Shown: in pieces, positions 11,781-24,289 of the stretch
How positions within the stretch are numbered: the first letter of the stretch is position 1
Layout of the letters: each line of letters opens with the position of its first letter
NCBI GenBank assembly: GCA_933228675.1
Contig: OW121744.1
Coordinates: 96,250,008 to 96,314,007 of the forward strand
Origin: Stomorhina lunata
Lineage: Eukaryota; Arthropoda; Insecta; Diptera; Rhiniidae
DNA length: 64,000 bases
Reading direction: 5' to 3'
Made by a program: the position numbers and the translations under genes
The notes under the pieces: model-generated
Databases searched by the model: none
Told to the model about the DNA's origin: nothing
What the model saw: only the letters and a program-made list of their open reading frames with translations

Positions 11781-13148
11781 TTTGCATATTATATTCTTCA
11801 ATAGCTGGTACAATCTTACATCTGCAAAGGTAGTTCTAAGGTCTTATTTTGATTCTTATAACAAATCTCGAATAATTTATGAGTGAAATACGAAGTTGGA
11901 ACCTTGTGTCTTCAATCCCACTGGGTACTTTTTTTCCAACCTCACACTCAAAGTGTGTGTGTGAGTAGTTGTGTGTGACTGAATGCGTGTAAATGTCAAA
12001 TGATGTATCAACAGCATGATGAGCATTTGGTGCATAAATTTCGTAGGAAACTGCATTTAAAATGCATAAAAACTCAAACACTCAAACCTAAACTTCCGCA
12101 ATGATTAGATCAACTCTTTTATGTGTTGGTTTGACAAGCGTTGTGGTCCGTGTCGATGTGTTTTCGGGGCATCTAAAATATTTAGAACTCTTTTTTTTTG
12201 TTTTTGTTAAAACATACATACAAATGACAATAAAAGTAATTTAATACGTTTTTCTAATGTTTGTTTGTGTTTTCATTTCTCTTCAATACATACATGCTTA
12301 TGTATGTACATACATATATGGATTTGTTAGAGACGCGTGTTTTAATATGTTTGTTGCAGATTTACAGGCGTTTATAATAAATTATGAACTTTACTCGAGT
12401 TTTATATGCTATATATGCATCATAGTCTAGCATGCGTAAGCGTGCCATTGCATGTGCCTTGAGGTTTATTTCATACCCACTCTCTAAGGCCATTCTAACT
12501 ATATAAAGAGCACGTTGTTATTTTGCCAAATTATATTCACTAAAACCCCAGACGACGGAAAAGGCTGAATTGTATTGTCTAGCCGTCGTCTGTTCTCCAC
12601 TCTGCCCTGGTAAAGTGGTATAAATAGTAAAAAGTTGGTATTTGTGGTTTTTATTGTGATTGTTTTCCATTTGTCTATTTGATTATTGTTATTTAGGTTC
12701 ATTATTATCATTATTATAAATGAACATCTACACATGGAAATTTTCTGAAAAGCAACACTTTTTATTCTATAGATGTATCTATCTTGTTATATGTAGAAGT
12801 ACATATATACAGAAGTAAGGGTTGCATTTATATGAATTTTGAATTGTGTGATGCATAAATTTTCTATGAATGGCAGATTTCCCGAGAGAATTCATTAATG
12901 CTTTATTGTGATTATTTTAGACTGTATTGTTTAGACTATTTAATGATGAATTATGATTAACATATGAATGATATGTATTCGGGCAAGTACTTCAGTTTTA
13001 TTAGGGGATTAAACATGGACAAACAAACAAATTATTATAATAATGCTTTAAGAGTGCAAAATTATATAAATATAAAATTTATTTTTGAAGAAGTTTCTTT
13101 AATTGTTTTAAAATATATTCTAAGACGGCAGTATGTACCTTGGGCATA
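11781..13148. other. Spacer with one strong hairpin
   Basis: No recognisable gene. It contains a GT-rich run near 11950 and a perfect 10-bp inverted repeat at 12549-12592. Confidence 0.5.
12549..12592. repeat. Perfect 10-bp stem hairpin
   Basis: CAGACGACGG at 12549-12558 is perfectly complementary to CCGTCGTCTG at 12583-12592, with a 24-base loop. It is GC-rich against an AT-rich background. It could be a small MITE remnant or a structured RNA. Confidence 0.5.
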
Positions 13149-13865
13149 GTTGGAAACCTTGTTATATTGGGTTTGTGCTGATGTTTGTAATGCATAGAAA
13201 TATTAGTCTGAGATCCACCTTTTAGTATACCAATCGACTTAAAATCACTCCCTGAGTTGTTTTAACGATGTCCGTCCGGCTGGCTGGCCGGTTATCCTTG
13301 TAAGCTTGTTATCATTGTACAGGTCGTAACTTAAAGATAATTTGATGAAATTTGGCACAGGCTCATATTTTGGTCCAAGGACGATGCCTACTTTTTGGGC
13401 GAAGTCGGATTACTATTTCAAATATTTCCCATGGGAATGCCTTCCCGGAACAGAGTTTTTGGTCCTTTACAGCCACAAACTTACTTGTATTTTAATAATA
13501 ATATGATTATCTTAATCAGTGTACCTAATTTGTAGGAATCGGCCCATATTTTACCATACCTTTCATACAAGACACATTATCAAAAGACGTTTATGTACAC
13601 TTAAAAGCACAAAAACGTTTATAACTCTAAAGATAAATGCATTTGATTACTAAGACTTTGTACAGATAAATATTTTCTTCGTATAAACCAATAACCAAAA
13701 TTTGGTAACAATCGGTCCACAATTGACCCTAGCTTCGATATCAGATCCTTAGACGGAAATGACATATATCTCAAAATTTTGAAAAAATAACTCATAAGGA
13801 AAACTTGTTAAGTTGTTGATATAGTCGGGCTTGACCGATTTTAGCTTTTCCTACATGTTTTAACT
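13149..13865 (-). mobile_element. R-family repeat copy, minus strand
   Basis: On the minus strand it runs from 'aaaatcggtcaagcccgac' (5' side) to 'catcagcacaaacccaata' (3' side). It shares 'gtggctgtaaaggacc' and 'ttggaccaaaatat' with the copy at 45250-45715. It is diverged and carries no coding region. Confidence 0.6.
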
Positions 13866-14199
13866 TTTTATTGTGTCTAGTCAAGTTTTTCTCCTTCTTC
13901 TTCGCTTCTCGTTAATATTGGTCTCGCTTGTGAAACTAGTTGTAGATTTGATCATTATGTTAGATTTCGAATCCTTTCAATGCCTGAGTTCTGTTTTCGT
14001 TTTTGTTATAAGGGCCCATGATTCATTGCCAAGCCTGGAAATAGGTACATATTCGCTAACTTTGTACTCAATGTTTTTTTGGGGAGTTCTGATCTGATGC
14101 TTGGAGTAGTCATATCCGAATTTCTTTAAATCGATTCGTCGTGATTGCGTAGTAGAGATGAGGAGTGGTAGCTAAGACGTTACCATGGGGAAAGAGACC

Positions 14200-14400
14200 T
14201 ATCGAAGTCATCCGAGTCCCATTATAAAACCTACAACATCAATCAGTTCGCCTGCAACATCAGTCAGTTCGCAGTGCTGTATGTTACCAAGTTCCTCATG
14301 GAATCTGTTATCTAGAAATTTAAGTCTCTGGTTTTGGAGCATAGGACAGTGGCAGAGGATGTGCTTGACCGTTTCGGTTGAATCCCAGCCCAAAAATGTC
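14200..14400 (-). pseudogene. LOA-like LINE, C-terminal segment of the polyprotein
   Basis: The minus-strand frame contains TVKHILCHCPMLQNQRLKF, resembling the Cys-His motif that follows RNase H at the C-terminus of LOA-clade non-LTR retrotransposon proteins. It is in line with the RNase H fragment at 14756-15118 but separated by stop-containing sequence, so the frame is broken. The function in an intact element would be nucleic-acid binding, as known for the family. It is dead here. Confidence 0.55.
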
Positions 14401-14755
14401 TGAAGATGTCCTGGTTTCTCTATTTCACCTATTTAGCCTAGAATTTATGGCGCAGTGGCCAGTTCAAATACCTATGTATTTCCAAAGACTGACCCTTTTA
14501 AGGTCCAGCAAGAACTTGGTTTTGCATATATTTAGATCGGATCATGTTTCCTCACCTATCCAAGACTAGATGCCATGAAAAAGTGACATATAGGTGGTGC
14601 TATTTCTGTCATCGCAGCAACAGTTCCTGGTGTTTTGCGACTTAATTTGCAATTTCATTGCTTTCGATTTTGCAATGACCAGGAACCAAGTAAAGTCTTA
14701 CTCTATACATCGATGACAAATTAACATTAGCTAAACTACACGATTTAATTTACTT

Positions 14756-15118
14756 TTAGATGATAATAACTCCTTTCAGGGCCTTTAGGGCAGCCTGACT
14801 GTCGACGTAGATTGTTACATCACTATCTTCAGGAATATTGTATGAGCTAAGCACAGTGGCTTTTAAAATGGCAGAAATTTCAGACTGAAAGACATTGCGC
14901 TTATCCCTAAGCCTGAAAAATTTCCTAATATTCTGCTCCTTTAGGAAAATACCAGCACCGGTACCTATATCCATTTTAGAGCCGTTTGTGGAGATCGAGT
15001 TCCTCTCAAAGAGTGATTGACGATTTTCCCAGCTGGCTGAAATAACGACCTCTGGTACGGAACTGAACAAAAGTTCCTTGACTAAGTAGTCAGATATAGG
15101 TGACCCTGACCCGAACAC
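14756..15118 (-). pseudogene. LOA-like LINE, RNase H domain fragment
   Basis: The 120-codon open frame shows the RNase H pattern in order. A first motif TNGSKMDIGTGAGIF stands where active domains have TDGS; then come FQSEISAI with the catalytic glutamate and IYVDSQAALKAL with the second aspartate. The first aspartate is replaced by asparagine, so the copy would be inactive. RNase H downstream of reverse transcriptase is a feature of LOA and other I-group LINEs. The frame overlaps the upstream thumb fragment but is out of register with it. Confidence 0.7.
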
Positions 15119-15482
15119 AGGGACATTCGTTCCGTTCAGTTATGCTGGTCTGCCTAAGTATACCTAACTCATGCGGCCTTAACAGACATCCAGTTGTAGC
15201 TCCCTTTATCAATAGATCCAAACGATATAGAGACAGCTTCACCTCAAAGGCCTTCTGTGGAGTGCTCCTTATGGCACCAGTGATGCCAGTGCTAGCACAT
15301 TTTTGAACTTTGCTCAGAAGACTTACCATAGACAACCGTACTTTAGAACTGGTCTTACAATAGTCGTGTAGATCCAGTACACTACTATTAGGTTTAAGCC
15401 CCAGCACTTTCCTACCGAGTTCCTCTTGTGACCCTTCTACGAAGAGTTGATTATAATACTTTTGAGCATGGTCGTTACCCAC
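15090..15482 (-). pseudogene. LOA-like LINE, RT thumb/connection fragment
   Basis: The 130-codon minus frame includes 'LSKVQKCASTGITGAIRSTP' and 'KAFEVKLSLYRLDLLIKGAT', which resemble the segment between the palm and RNase H in LOA-type LINE proteins. No Y/FADD catalytic motif remains between this piece and motif A at about 15520-15590, so the palm is partly deleted. It lies directly upstream of the RNase H fragment in the element's orientation. Confidence 0.65.
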
Positions 15483-15519
15483 TCCACAAGAAAACCCTGC
15501 ACATCCATATCAATAATTA

Positions 15520-15873
15520 CGTTCTTAATTGCGTAGATCGTAATATTGTTGAAAGCTTCTTAAATTTCTAAAAAAGCGACCAATAAAACCATCAAATCTC
15601 AACAGGGTTAGCATTTTAAGCGTTAGCATTTTAAGCGTTACTTATGACGTGCGTTTCTAACGAGTTCCTAAGATAGGGGTCAATCAGTGGTTCGAGGCTG
15701 AATGGCCTTAAATCTTTTAGTTTTAAGTGACTTGCCTTCCCGGCTTTTGGAATTATGATAACCCTTACCTCTCTCAATCGACTTGGAAGGAAGTCCCCAA
15801 GTAGACAGCTAAAAAACCTAGCAGTGATGATACCATCGGGACTGTCCGATATATATTCTCTCCATAGTGACAA
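15520..15873 (-). pseudogene. LOA-like LINE, RT fingers and motif A fragment
   Basis: The minus frame at 15873-15631 reads 'PSRLREVRVIIIPKAGKASH', then LKLKDLRPFS, the conserved finger region of LOA/Jockey-type reverse transcriptases. Further on, about 15590-15520, motif A survives as VAFLEI, a stop codon, then EAFNNI. The catalytic aspartate (FLDIEGAF in relatives) reads as glutamate and the frame is interrupted. A perfect 15-bp tandem duplication (gttagcattttaagc) sits at about 15608-15637. The copy is dead. Confidence 0.65.
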
Positions 15874-15987
15874 TCCTGTCTATCAAGGTCCTACATCCGA
15901 AAGTACCATAGTCGTTACACTTGAGACTGGATCTACGAGCAGGTTAAGTATCTCTAGGCTCGATTCTGTTCACGAACAATCCGATTT

Positions 15988-16629
15988 CTAGATAAAACCA
16001 AAAACTGGAAGGTTCTTTGATAGCATCCGTCTAAATTTGACCTCTCTTAATCCACTTGGAACGAAGTTGCCAAGTAAACTGCTATGAAACATAGCAGGGA
16101 TAATATCACCGGAACCGGCCGATTTATACAGTATACACGTGTTTCCGACCCATTTTATTCTTTCCTTAGTAGCAATTCTTTCTATCAAGGTGTTTGGTCC
16201 TACATCCGAAAGTATCGTAGTAGGTATGGTTGAGACTGGATCTACGAACAGATTAAGTTGCTCTAGGTTCGATTCTGTCCACGAATCATCTGATTCCTGG
16301 ATAAAACCAGGAACTAGAGGGTTCTTGGATAGCATCCGTCTATATCTGAATAGCTCGTTTACTGAATCAATAGGGCCACTGCAGCCTTGCCAAGTGGTCC
16401 GTTTGGGTTTTTTGAGATCACTCGTGTATCTGTTAAACATCACTTTATAATTTGACCAATCCTTATCCAATCTTCTGACTTTAGTTCTGAGATCTTTAAG
16501 ATCCTTAGACCACCATCTAGGTTGTTTGCCAGGGAATGTTTGTGAGCAGCTCTTATGATATATAGCTTTAACTGAGCAGTGACGCCAATGCATTGGATTT
16601 CTCCAGATAGAATACTCCCAGGGCAACAT
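15988..16629 (-). pseudogene. LOA-like LINE, EN-RT linker and start of RT
   Basis: The 213-codon open frame is the longest protein-like one in the window. It reads KQPRWWSKDLKDLRTKVRRL, then 'RIKWVGNTCILYKSAGSGDI' and IPAMFHSSLLGNFVPSGLREV. This is the usual linker (WW.L..LR) and first RT block (YKSAG.D.I.PA) of LOA/R1-type LINEs. Its last codons repeat 'FRRMLSKN' seen earlier in the frame. This is because the DNA at about 15767-16020 is a diverged direct copy of about 16039-16345, giving a rearranged protein. Transposon origin is clear; exact clade is inferred. Confidence 0.7.
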
Positions 16630-16749
16630 TCTCTGTCTTGGCGTCCAAGAGCCTACTTAAGTTTCCCAGTTGTTTTTCCTGGGATTCCTAAAGGCCTCTT
16701 GTTTAACCGAAATTGAAATTAACAGTGAAGGAAATCAAGCAATGATCCG

Positions 16750-17640
16750 AAAAAGGAATAAGGTGATCCCTGCTGTTAGTCAGCGTAATGTCTATCACTT
16801 CTTTTCTATTACAGATACTTTGTTAGTAATGATAAACTCAAAAACTGTTGAGTCAAAAACTGTTGAGTCCTTTCATTGATATTACTGCTGCCCCACTGAT
16901 AGTGATGTCGGTTAGCATCGCAACCGAGACCAGAGATGTTTTGCCTATGGACTCCACCAGATGGCGGACATCACTACCCGGCTGATCTTCTGCCTGGTGC
17001 GAAAGATATATAAAAACCATTGTGAAGATTACCTTATATTTGTCTTATTTCACGATATCCAGTTTTGCCTGTATTTTAAAAATCCCAAAGGTATGTTGCA
17101 CAATATTTGCTTAAAAGTCTAAATTTTCGATAGATATCAAATGTGGCGATTTGGACCTTGAATATTTTCTGAAGACCTTCTACTTTTCAATAAGATTATC
17201 CCTGTTGTTAGTCAGCCTGATGTCTATCACTTTTTCTCTATACTTCACCCTAAAAGTTGGTATATTGCTCTTATTACAGATACTTTGTTAGTAGTGATAA
17301 ACTCAAAAACTGACTCAACCCTTTCATTGATATTACTGCTGCCCCACTGATAGTGATGTCCGTTAGCATCGCAACCGAGACCAGAGATGTTTTGCCTATG
17401 GAATCCAACAGATGGCGGACATCACTATCCGACGGATCTGCTGCCTCGTACGGAAGATATATAGAATCCATTGCGAAGATTACCTTACAACAACTGTCAA
17501 AACACCATTGCACAATTTTTCGTTATATCCATCTTTGTCTGTATTTTGAAAATCCGTAAGGTATGTTACACAATAATTGCTTAAAAGTCTGAGTTTTCGA
17601 TAGATACCGAATGTGGCGATTTGGCCCCTGAATATTTGCT
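16750..17640 (-). pseudogene. LOA-like LINE, endonuclease region with internal duplication
   Basis: The minus frame at 17274-17513 contains SIYLPYEAADPSDSDVRHLL, resembling the apurinic-like endonuclease of LOA LINEs, where a CDANAHH motif follows. Stops and frame shifts break it. A segment of about 350 bp is present twice in direct orientation, the block starting 'cctttcattgatattactgc' at 16869 and 17320 (offset 451 bp). This is either a tandem duplication within the element or two overlapping copies. Confidence 0.6.
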
Positions 17641-19240
17641 AGGAGTTCAAATTATGAGATATTCGTTAACTTAATTAAATCATTAAAGTGTCGACAGAAG
17701 CTTTGGAGTGTATCGGTTTTCGAAAATAGAATAAGATATTCTTAACTCCAACTAATTTCCTTACTACTTACACCACCTATATCTGATCAAAGATGGAATA
17801 GAACTCTTATGTATAGAATATAACTTAAAAATGTACCTTGGAGCAACTTTACCAATTGCAGAAGAGAGCGATGGTGATCATCTATGAAAGGGAAGGTGGG
17901 CCTGACATATGTAGAACTAATGAACTAAGTTAGATGTATTCTAAATTAATGTGCTATATATCTGACAATTAAAGATAGCTTTTACAAAATTAAGGGGATT
18001 TTTATTGCATTTGACATTTCAATATTACGTACAATACATCCTTTTCAAATCAAAATTATTTAAAACATGTCATCATTGTCTGCACTATTATCCAACTTTT
18101 GACATTTGTCAGTTTCCAAATGAATTGCTTTTAATTTTTCATAAAAACTTTTTAGGCTTTACAGTCAATTGTTTTGTCTGGCGACTATAAATTGCCAACA
18201 ATTTTGCCAAAAGTACCAAAACTCCTTTTACTTTTTACAACAATAATAAATAATGCAAAAAGTCACAGAACCAATGTCAAATCAATCGTGATATGTGAAC
18301 GAGTGGTAAAAGTCAAAGTCTAGAAAAAAATGAATCGAAAGGACTTGGAAACGTTAAATTCGTAACACAACAATTGCGTTATTAAATGGCTAAAAGGCAA
18401 TTTAGTTAAATTGTAAAAGTGCAGTAATAAAAAAAAATCTTGTAAAAACAAAAAGACAGAAAATGGAAATGAAAATATACCAAACAATACGAAATGGTTA
18501 CCCTAACTATGGAAAAGTTCTTGAACGGAAGAAGGAAACAACTCTGCCAAAGTGACAGCTAATAATGCGGCTGAGTTTCATAGATAGATTTTTTGATATT
18601 GAAAATTTGAAGCATATTTCTGGGGTGGTTAAATGAATGAATCCTGGTTCTTTCTTTTTTGTTTTGTTTGACGCAACTTCCGACAAAGCACGCGTTTTAG
18701 CGGAAAAAATTTTATTTTCTTTATTATTATTTTTTTTTTCTTGTAATAATAAACAATGGCTGTCGTCTACACTTTCATTTAGTCATTTACAAAACTTCGA
18801 AGAACAAAAAGTTTTTATCCAAATAATAAAAGAAAAGTGAAAGTTTTCAATAAAGTTACACTTGAATGCATTTTATGCTGTTAACAAAATTGACAATTGC
18901 AACATTCGATAGAAGTAGCGGAAGAAAATGTTATATTATTGTTATTGGTAGGCTGAGTTTTTAGCACTTTGCCGAGTGACTAATGCCAAGAGATAGAGGA
19001 ACAGACGGATGAAAATTTGGACGGACAGATAGACAGACATACACAAGGAAACCAGACACTGGGATTTAATCATTCAGAACAAATGTTTTTAAGCAATTAG
19101 CGTAAATATTTTGCCAAAAGGAAAATGTACATAAAATTTTAGCACTTTGATTTTCCGTTAGAGAAATTAACAAGAAAATGTATATGGAGGAAAAACAAAT
19201 TTTTAAATAAATTAAGGTCAAACTATAAATTCTAAGTTAA
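17641..19240. other. Unannotated spacer
   Basis: No gene is recognisable. Near 18995-19055 a short GACGGA/GACAGACAG stretch recalls the 3' part of the R family. Low-complexity A/T runs increase towards the satellite at 19241. Confidence 0.45.
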
Positions 19241-21190
19241 AAAATTAAAAAAAAAAATTGAAAATTTTTCAAAAATTTCCTATAAAAATAGAAAATTTTT
19301 GAAAAATTTTCTATAAAAATAGAAAATTTTGAAAAATTTCCTATAAAAATAGAAAATTTTTGACAAATTTCCTATAAAAAAGAAAAGTTTCGAAAAATTT
19401 CCTACAAAAATAGAAAAATTTTATATAAAAACAAAAATTTTTCAAAAATTGCCCATAAAAGAAAAAATAAAATTTTTGAAGAAATTGCTATAAAAATATA
19501 AAGTTTTTGAAATATTTCCTATAAAAATTGAAAATTTTTGAAAAATTTTTTATAATAATAAAACAAATTTCAAAAATTTCCTATAAAAATAGAAAATTAT
19601 TGAAAAATTTCCTAAAAAAATGGAAAATTTTTGAAAATTTTCCTATAAAAATAGAAAATTTTTAAAAAATTTCCTATAAAAATAGAAAAGTTGTTAAAAA
19701 ATTTCTTATAAAAATATAAAATTTTTGAAAAATTTCTTATAAAAATAGAAAATTTTCGAAAAATTTGCTATAATAATAGAAAATTTTCTATAAAATAACA
19801 AAATTTTTGAAAAATTGCCGATAAAAAAAGAAAATTTTTGAAAAATTTGCTATAAAAATAGAAAACTTTTGAAAAATTTCCTATAAAAATAGAAATTTTT
19901 TGAGAAATTTCTTATAATAATAAAACACATTTTAAAAATTTCCTATAAAAATAGCAAATTTTTAAAACATTCCCTGTAAAAAAAAAAACAATTTTGAAAA
20001 ATTTCCTATAAAAATAGAAAATTTTTGAAAAATTTCCTATAAAAATAGAAAATTTTTGAAAAATTTCCTATAAAAATAGAAAATTTTTGAAAAATTTCCT
20101 ATAAAAATAAAAAATTTTTGAAAAATTTCCTATAAAAATAGAAAATTTTTGAAAAATTTCCTATAAAAATAGAAAATTTTTGAAAAATTTCCTATAAAAA
20201 TAGAAAATTTTTGAAAAATTTCCTATAAAAATAGAAAATTTTTGAAAAATTTCCTATAAAAATAGAAAATTTTTGAAAAATTTCCTATAAAAATAGAAAA
20301 TTTTTGAAAAATTTCCTATAAAAATAGAAAATTTTTGAAAAATTTCCTATAAAAATAGAAAATTTTTGAAAAATTTCCTATAAAAATAGAAAATTTTTGA
20401 AAAATTTCCTATAAAAATAGAAAATTTTTGAAAAATTTCCTATAAAAATAGAAAATTTTTGAAAAATTTCCTATAAAATTAGAAAATTTTTGAAAAATTT
20501 CCTATAAAAATAGAAAATTTTTGAAAAATTTCCTATAAAAATAGAAAATTTTTGAAAAATTTCCTATAAAAATAGAAATTTGAAAATTTTCCTATAAAAA
20601 TAGAAAATTTTTGAAAAATTTCCTATAAAAATAGAAAATTTTTGAAAAATTTCCTATAAAAATAGAAAATTTTTGAAAAATTTCCTATAAAAATAGAAAA
20701 TTTTTGAAAAATTTCCTATAAAAATAGAAAATTTTTGAAAAATTTCCTATAAAAATAGAAAATTTTTGAAAAATTTCCTATAAAAATAGAAAATTTTTGA
20801 AAAATTTCCTATAAAAATAGAAAATTTTTGAAAAATTTCCTATAAAAATAGAAAATTTTTGAAAAATTTCCTGTAAAAATAGAAAATTTTTGAAAAATTT
20901 CCTATAAAAATAGAAAATTTTTGAAAAATTTCCTATAAAAATAGAAAATTTTTGAAAAATTTCCTATAAAAATAGAAAATTTTTGAAAAATTTCCTATAA
21001 AAATAGAAAATTTTTGAAAAATTTCCTATAAAAATAGAAAATTTTTGAAAAATTTCCTATAAAAATAGAAAATTTTTGAAAAATTTCCTATAAAAATAGA
21101 AAATTTTTGAAAAATTTCCTATAAAAATAGAAAATTTTTGAAAAATTTCCTATAAAAATAGAAAATTTTTGAAAAATTTCCTAAAAATTT
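19241..21190 (+). repeat. 31-bp A-tract satellite, plus array 1
   Basis: The unit is GAAAATTTTTGAAAAATTTC followed by CTATAAAAATA, 31 bp. Units from 19241 to about 19990 are diverged and of uneven length. From about 20000 to 21185 some 38 units are nearly identical, with rare single-base changes and one shortened unit at about 20577. The A-tracts are centred roughly 10 bp apart within a unit. Confidence 0.97.
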
Positions 21191-22010
21191 TTCAAAAATT
21201 CATTATTATAAAAACTTATATTGTTGATCCATTCAAGATTTTAATCACTTATATTTAAGTGTGTGTTCCCGTTTTGATACCGGCTTTTACCTTTTTAGGT
21301 GTCAAAAATTTTGACATTTAACAAAAATTTTCACGCAATTTTCAATTTTTCCATTCATTCTAAAAATAAGTTTTCACTCATGTGTATCTAATTTTCTTAC
21401 TAACATTTCCACATGTCAAAAATTATTTAGCTGTCATACATTAGAAAAGCCAAAATACTTTTTTTCATGTAAAATACAAATTCATACAATAAAATTTGTG
21501 TAAAATTCCATTATAACAATAAATATGAAATTCTAAAATTTTTTTAAGATAACAAAAGGATTTTCTTTGTTCAATTTCAAATACATTTTAAAAAACGCAA
21601 AATTGAATTTTTAACAATTTTCAGACAACCACTCAGATATCAAACCACCACCGCCATAACTGCTTGCACTACCACTATTATGATTATCTTTTTTTATTAC
21701 AGTTTTTCTTGCTGATGAAATTTTCTATAGTCATGATGTTTTATATTATTTTGTTATTGAAAAAAGTCAAAATTTTCTTTTAGCCGCCAATTTCATTCAT
21801 GGAAATGAACATTTTCATACAAATGACTGAATGAAGAATGAACAACCGATTGCGGCCAATTCGTTTTGCGATCTGTCAATGTCAAATGCATGTCAAAATG
21901 AACAAAAATAATAAAAAACGAAAGCCGCTACATTTTTGTACGTTTTAATTTTCAAATTTTAATCGCAGTTTTACTCCTTTGGCAGAAATTTAAAAGAGTG
22001 AAGTTAACAG
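21191..22010. other. Spacer between inverted satellite arrays
   Basis: About 820 bp of AT-rich sequence separating the plus array from the minus array of the same satellite. No recognisable gene. The first bases hold one inverted partial unit (aaaatttttcaaaaattc). Confidence 0.6.
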
Positions 22011-23625
22011 ATAAAATAACTTTTCAAAAATTTCTTATTTTTATGTAAAATTTTTGTAAAAATTTATAATTTTTATGCTAAATTTTTTGAAAATTTCTTA
22101 TTGTTTTAAAATTTTTTTTACTTTTATCGGAAATTTTTCAAAAATTTTCTCATTTTTATAGGAAATCTTTCAAAAACTTCTTATTTTTAGAGGAAATTTT
22201 TCAAAAATGTCTTATTTTTATAGGAAATTTTTCAAATATTTTTTTTATTTTTATGGGAAAGTGTATTTCAAAATTTTCTTGTTTTTATAGGAAATAGGAA
22301 ATTTTTCAAAAATTTCGTATATGTATAGAAAATTTTTCAAAAGTTTCTTATTTTTATAGGAAAATTTTCAAAAATTTCTTATTTTTATAGGAAATTTTTC
22401 AAAATTTTTTTCTTTTTATAAGAAATTTTTCAAAAATTTCTTATTTTTATAGGAAAGTTTTCAAAAACATCTTATTTTGATAGGAAATTTTTCAAAATTT
22501 TTTTATTTTTATAGGAAATTTTTCAAAATTTTTTTATTTTTATAGGAAATTTTAAAAAATTTCCTACTTTTATAGGAAATTTTTCAAAAATTTCTCATTT
22601 TTATAAGAAATTTTTAAAAATTTTCTTATTTTTATAGGAAATTTTTAAAAAAATTCTTATTTTTTTAATTTTCAAAAATTTCTTATTTTTATAGGGAATT
22701 TTTCAAAAATTTCTTATTTTTGTAGGAAATTTTTTAAAACATTCTTATTTGTATAGGAAATTTTTTAAAGATTTCTTATTTTTATAAGAATTTATTCACA
22801 AATTTCTTATTTTTACAGGAAATTTTTCAAAAATTTCTTATTTTTATAGGAAATTTTTCAAAAATTTCTTATTTTTGTAGGATATTTTTCAAAAATTTCT
22901 TATTTTTATAGGAAATTTTTGAAAAATTTCTTATTTTTATGGGAAAATTTTCAAAAATTTCTTATTTTTATAGGATATTTTTCAAAAATTTCTTATTTTT
23001 ATAGGAAATTTTTCAAAAATTTCTTATTTTTAAGACAATTTTTCAAAAATTTTGTATTTTTAAAGGAAATTTTTTTTAAAATTTCCTATTTTTATAGGAA
23101 ATTTTTTTAAAAATGTACTTTTTTATTGGAAATTTTGAAAAATTTTTTTTAGTTTTATAGGAAATTTTTCTAAAATTTCTTATTTTTATAGGAAATTTTT
23201 CAAAAATGTCTTATTTTTACAGGAAGTTTTTCAAAAATTTCTTATTTTTATAGGAAATTTTTCAAAAATTTCCTATATTTATAGGAAATTTTTCAAAAAT
23301 TTGTTAGTTTTATAGGAAATTTTTCAAACATTTTTTTATTTTTATAGGAAATTTTTCAAAAATTTCTTATTTTTACAGGAAATTTTTCAAAAATTTCTTT
23401 TGTTTATAGGAAATTTTTCAAAATTTTTTATTTTTATAGGAAAATTTTAAAAAATTTCTTAGTTTTATAGAAAATTTTTCAAAAATTTCTTAGTTTTATA
23501 GAAAATTTTTCAAAAATTTCTTAGTTTTATAGGAAATTTTTCAAGAATTTCTGGTTTTTATAGGAAATTTTTCAAAAATTTCTTAGTTTTAAAGGAAAAT
23601 TTTCAAAAAGAAAATTTTTGGGTTC
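22011..23625 (-). repeat. 31-bp A-tract satellite, minus array 1
   Basis: About 50 units in the opposite orientation to 19241-21190, on the plus strand TTCAAAAATTTCTTATTTTT followed by ATAGGAAATTT. Units are more diverged than in the plus array, with a CTTA rather than CCTA variant predominating. It forms a head-to-head pair with the plus array. Confidence 0.95.
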
Positions 23626-24289
23626 TAAATATGTTTTTCCCTAGATAATTGGATTTGTTGTTATTTTTTAAGGATTTTTTTTCCAAACGATACATGTAAC
23701 AACAGAGAATTTAAATACTTTTTTTTTTTGTCAGACATTGATGAGTTTTCCTTAACTAATTGTGCGAAGGCGTTAGTGTTGTCTAATAAATTATTGAAAA
23801 TATTTAGAGTTTTTGTAGTCACGCTGGAAAATTGTGTCTTCTGCTTTTGGTGGAATGAAAAATGTAGGTGTTTTATTTAATTTATTTAAAATAGTTTCAT
23901 ATTGCTTGTACTTTTCAGTTTCTTGTGTAACCCATCAATGTAAATCTTTTCAAATTGATGAGTCAACATTTTTGGAAAATTCTGCATGTGGTAGAATTTT
24001 TTAAGATATGAAATATTACCGACCTCCTTTGAATTTTAACAGCGAAAAGGTTTTAAAAAAAGCGGATTCCTGAAGAAAATCTGAGGTTATTTTTAGTTTA
24101 AGTCTTAATAGCTGAAAGATAACACCTTGTTTTTAAAAGACACAAGGAAGATTTTTAATATTTTTAACATCAATTTTAAAAGTCTTGGAGACTATATTTA
24201 CCCCAGAAATCAGATTTTTTAAACTAATACGATTAGAAAAAAATTATCTTTATTTTATGAAAACGGATATTCTGTTAAAAATTGGAAGA
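23626..24289. other. Unannotated spacer
   Basis: No coding domain or repeat could be assigned. The right end abuts the RTE LINE relic. Confidence 0.45.
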
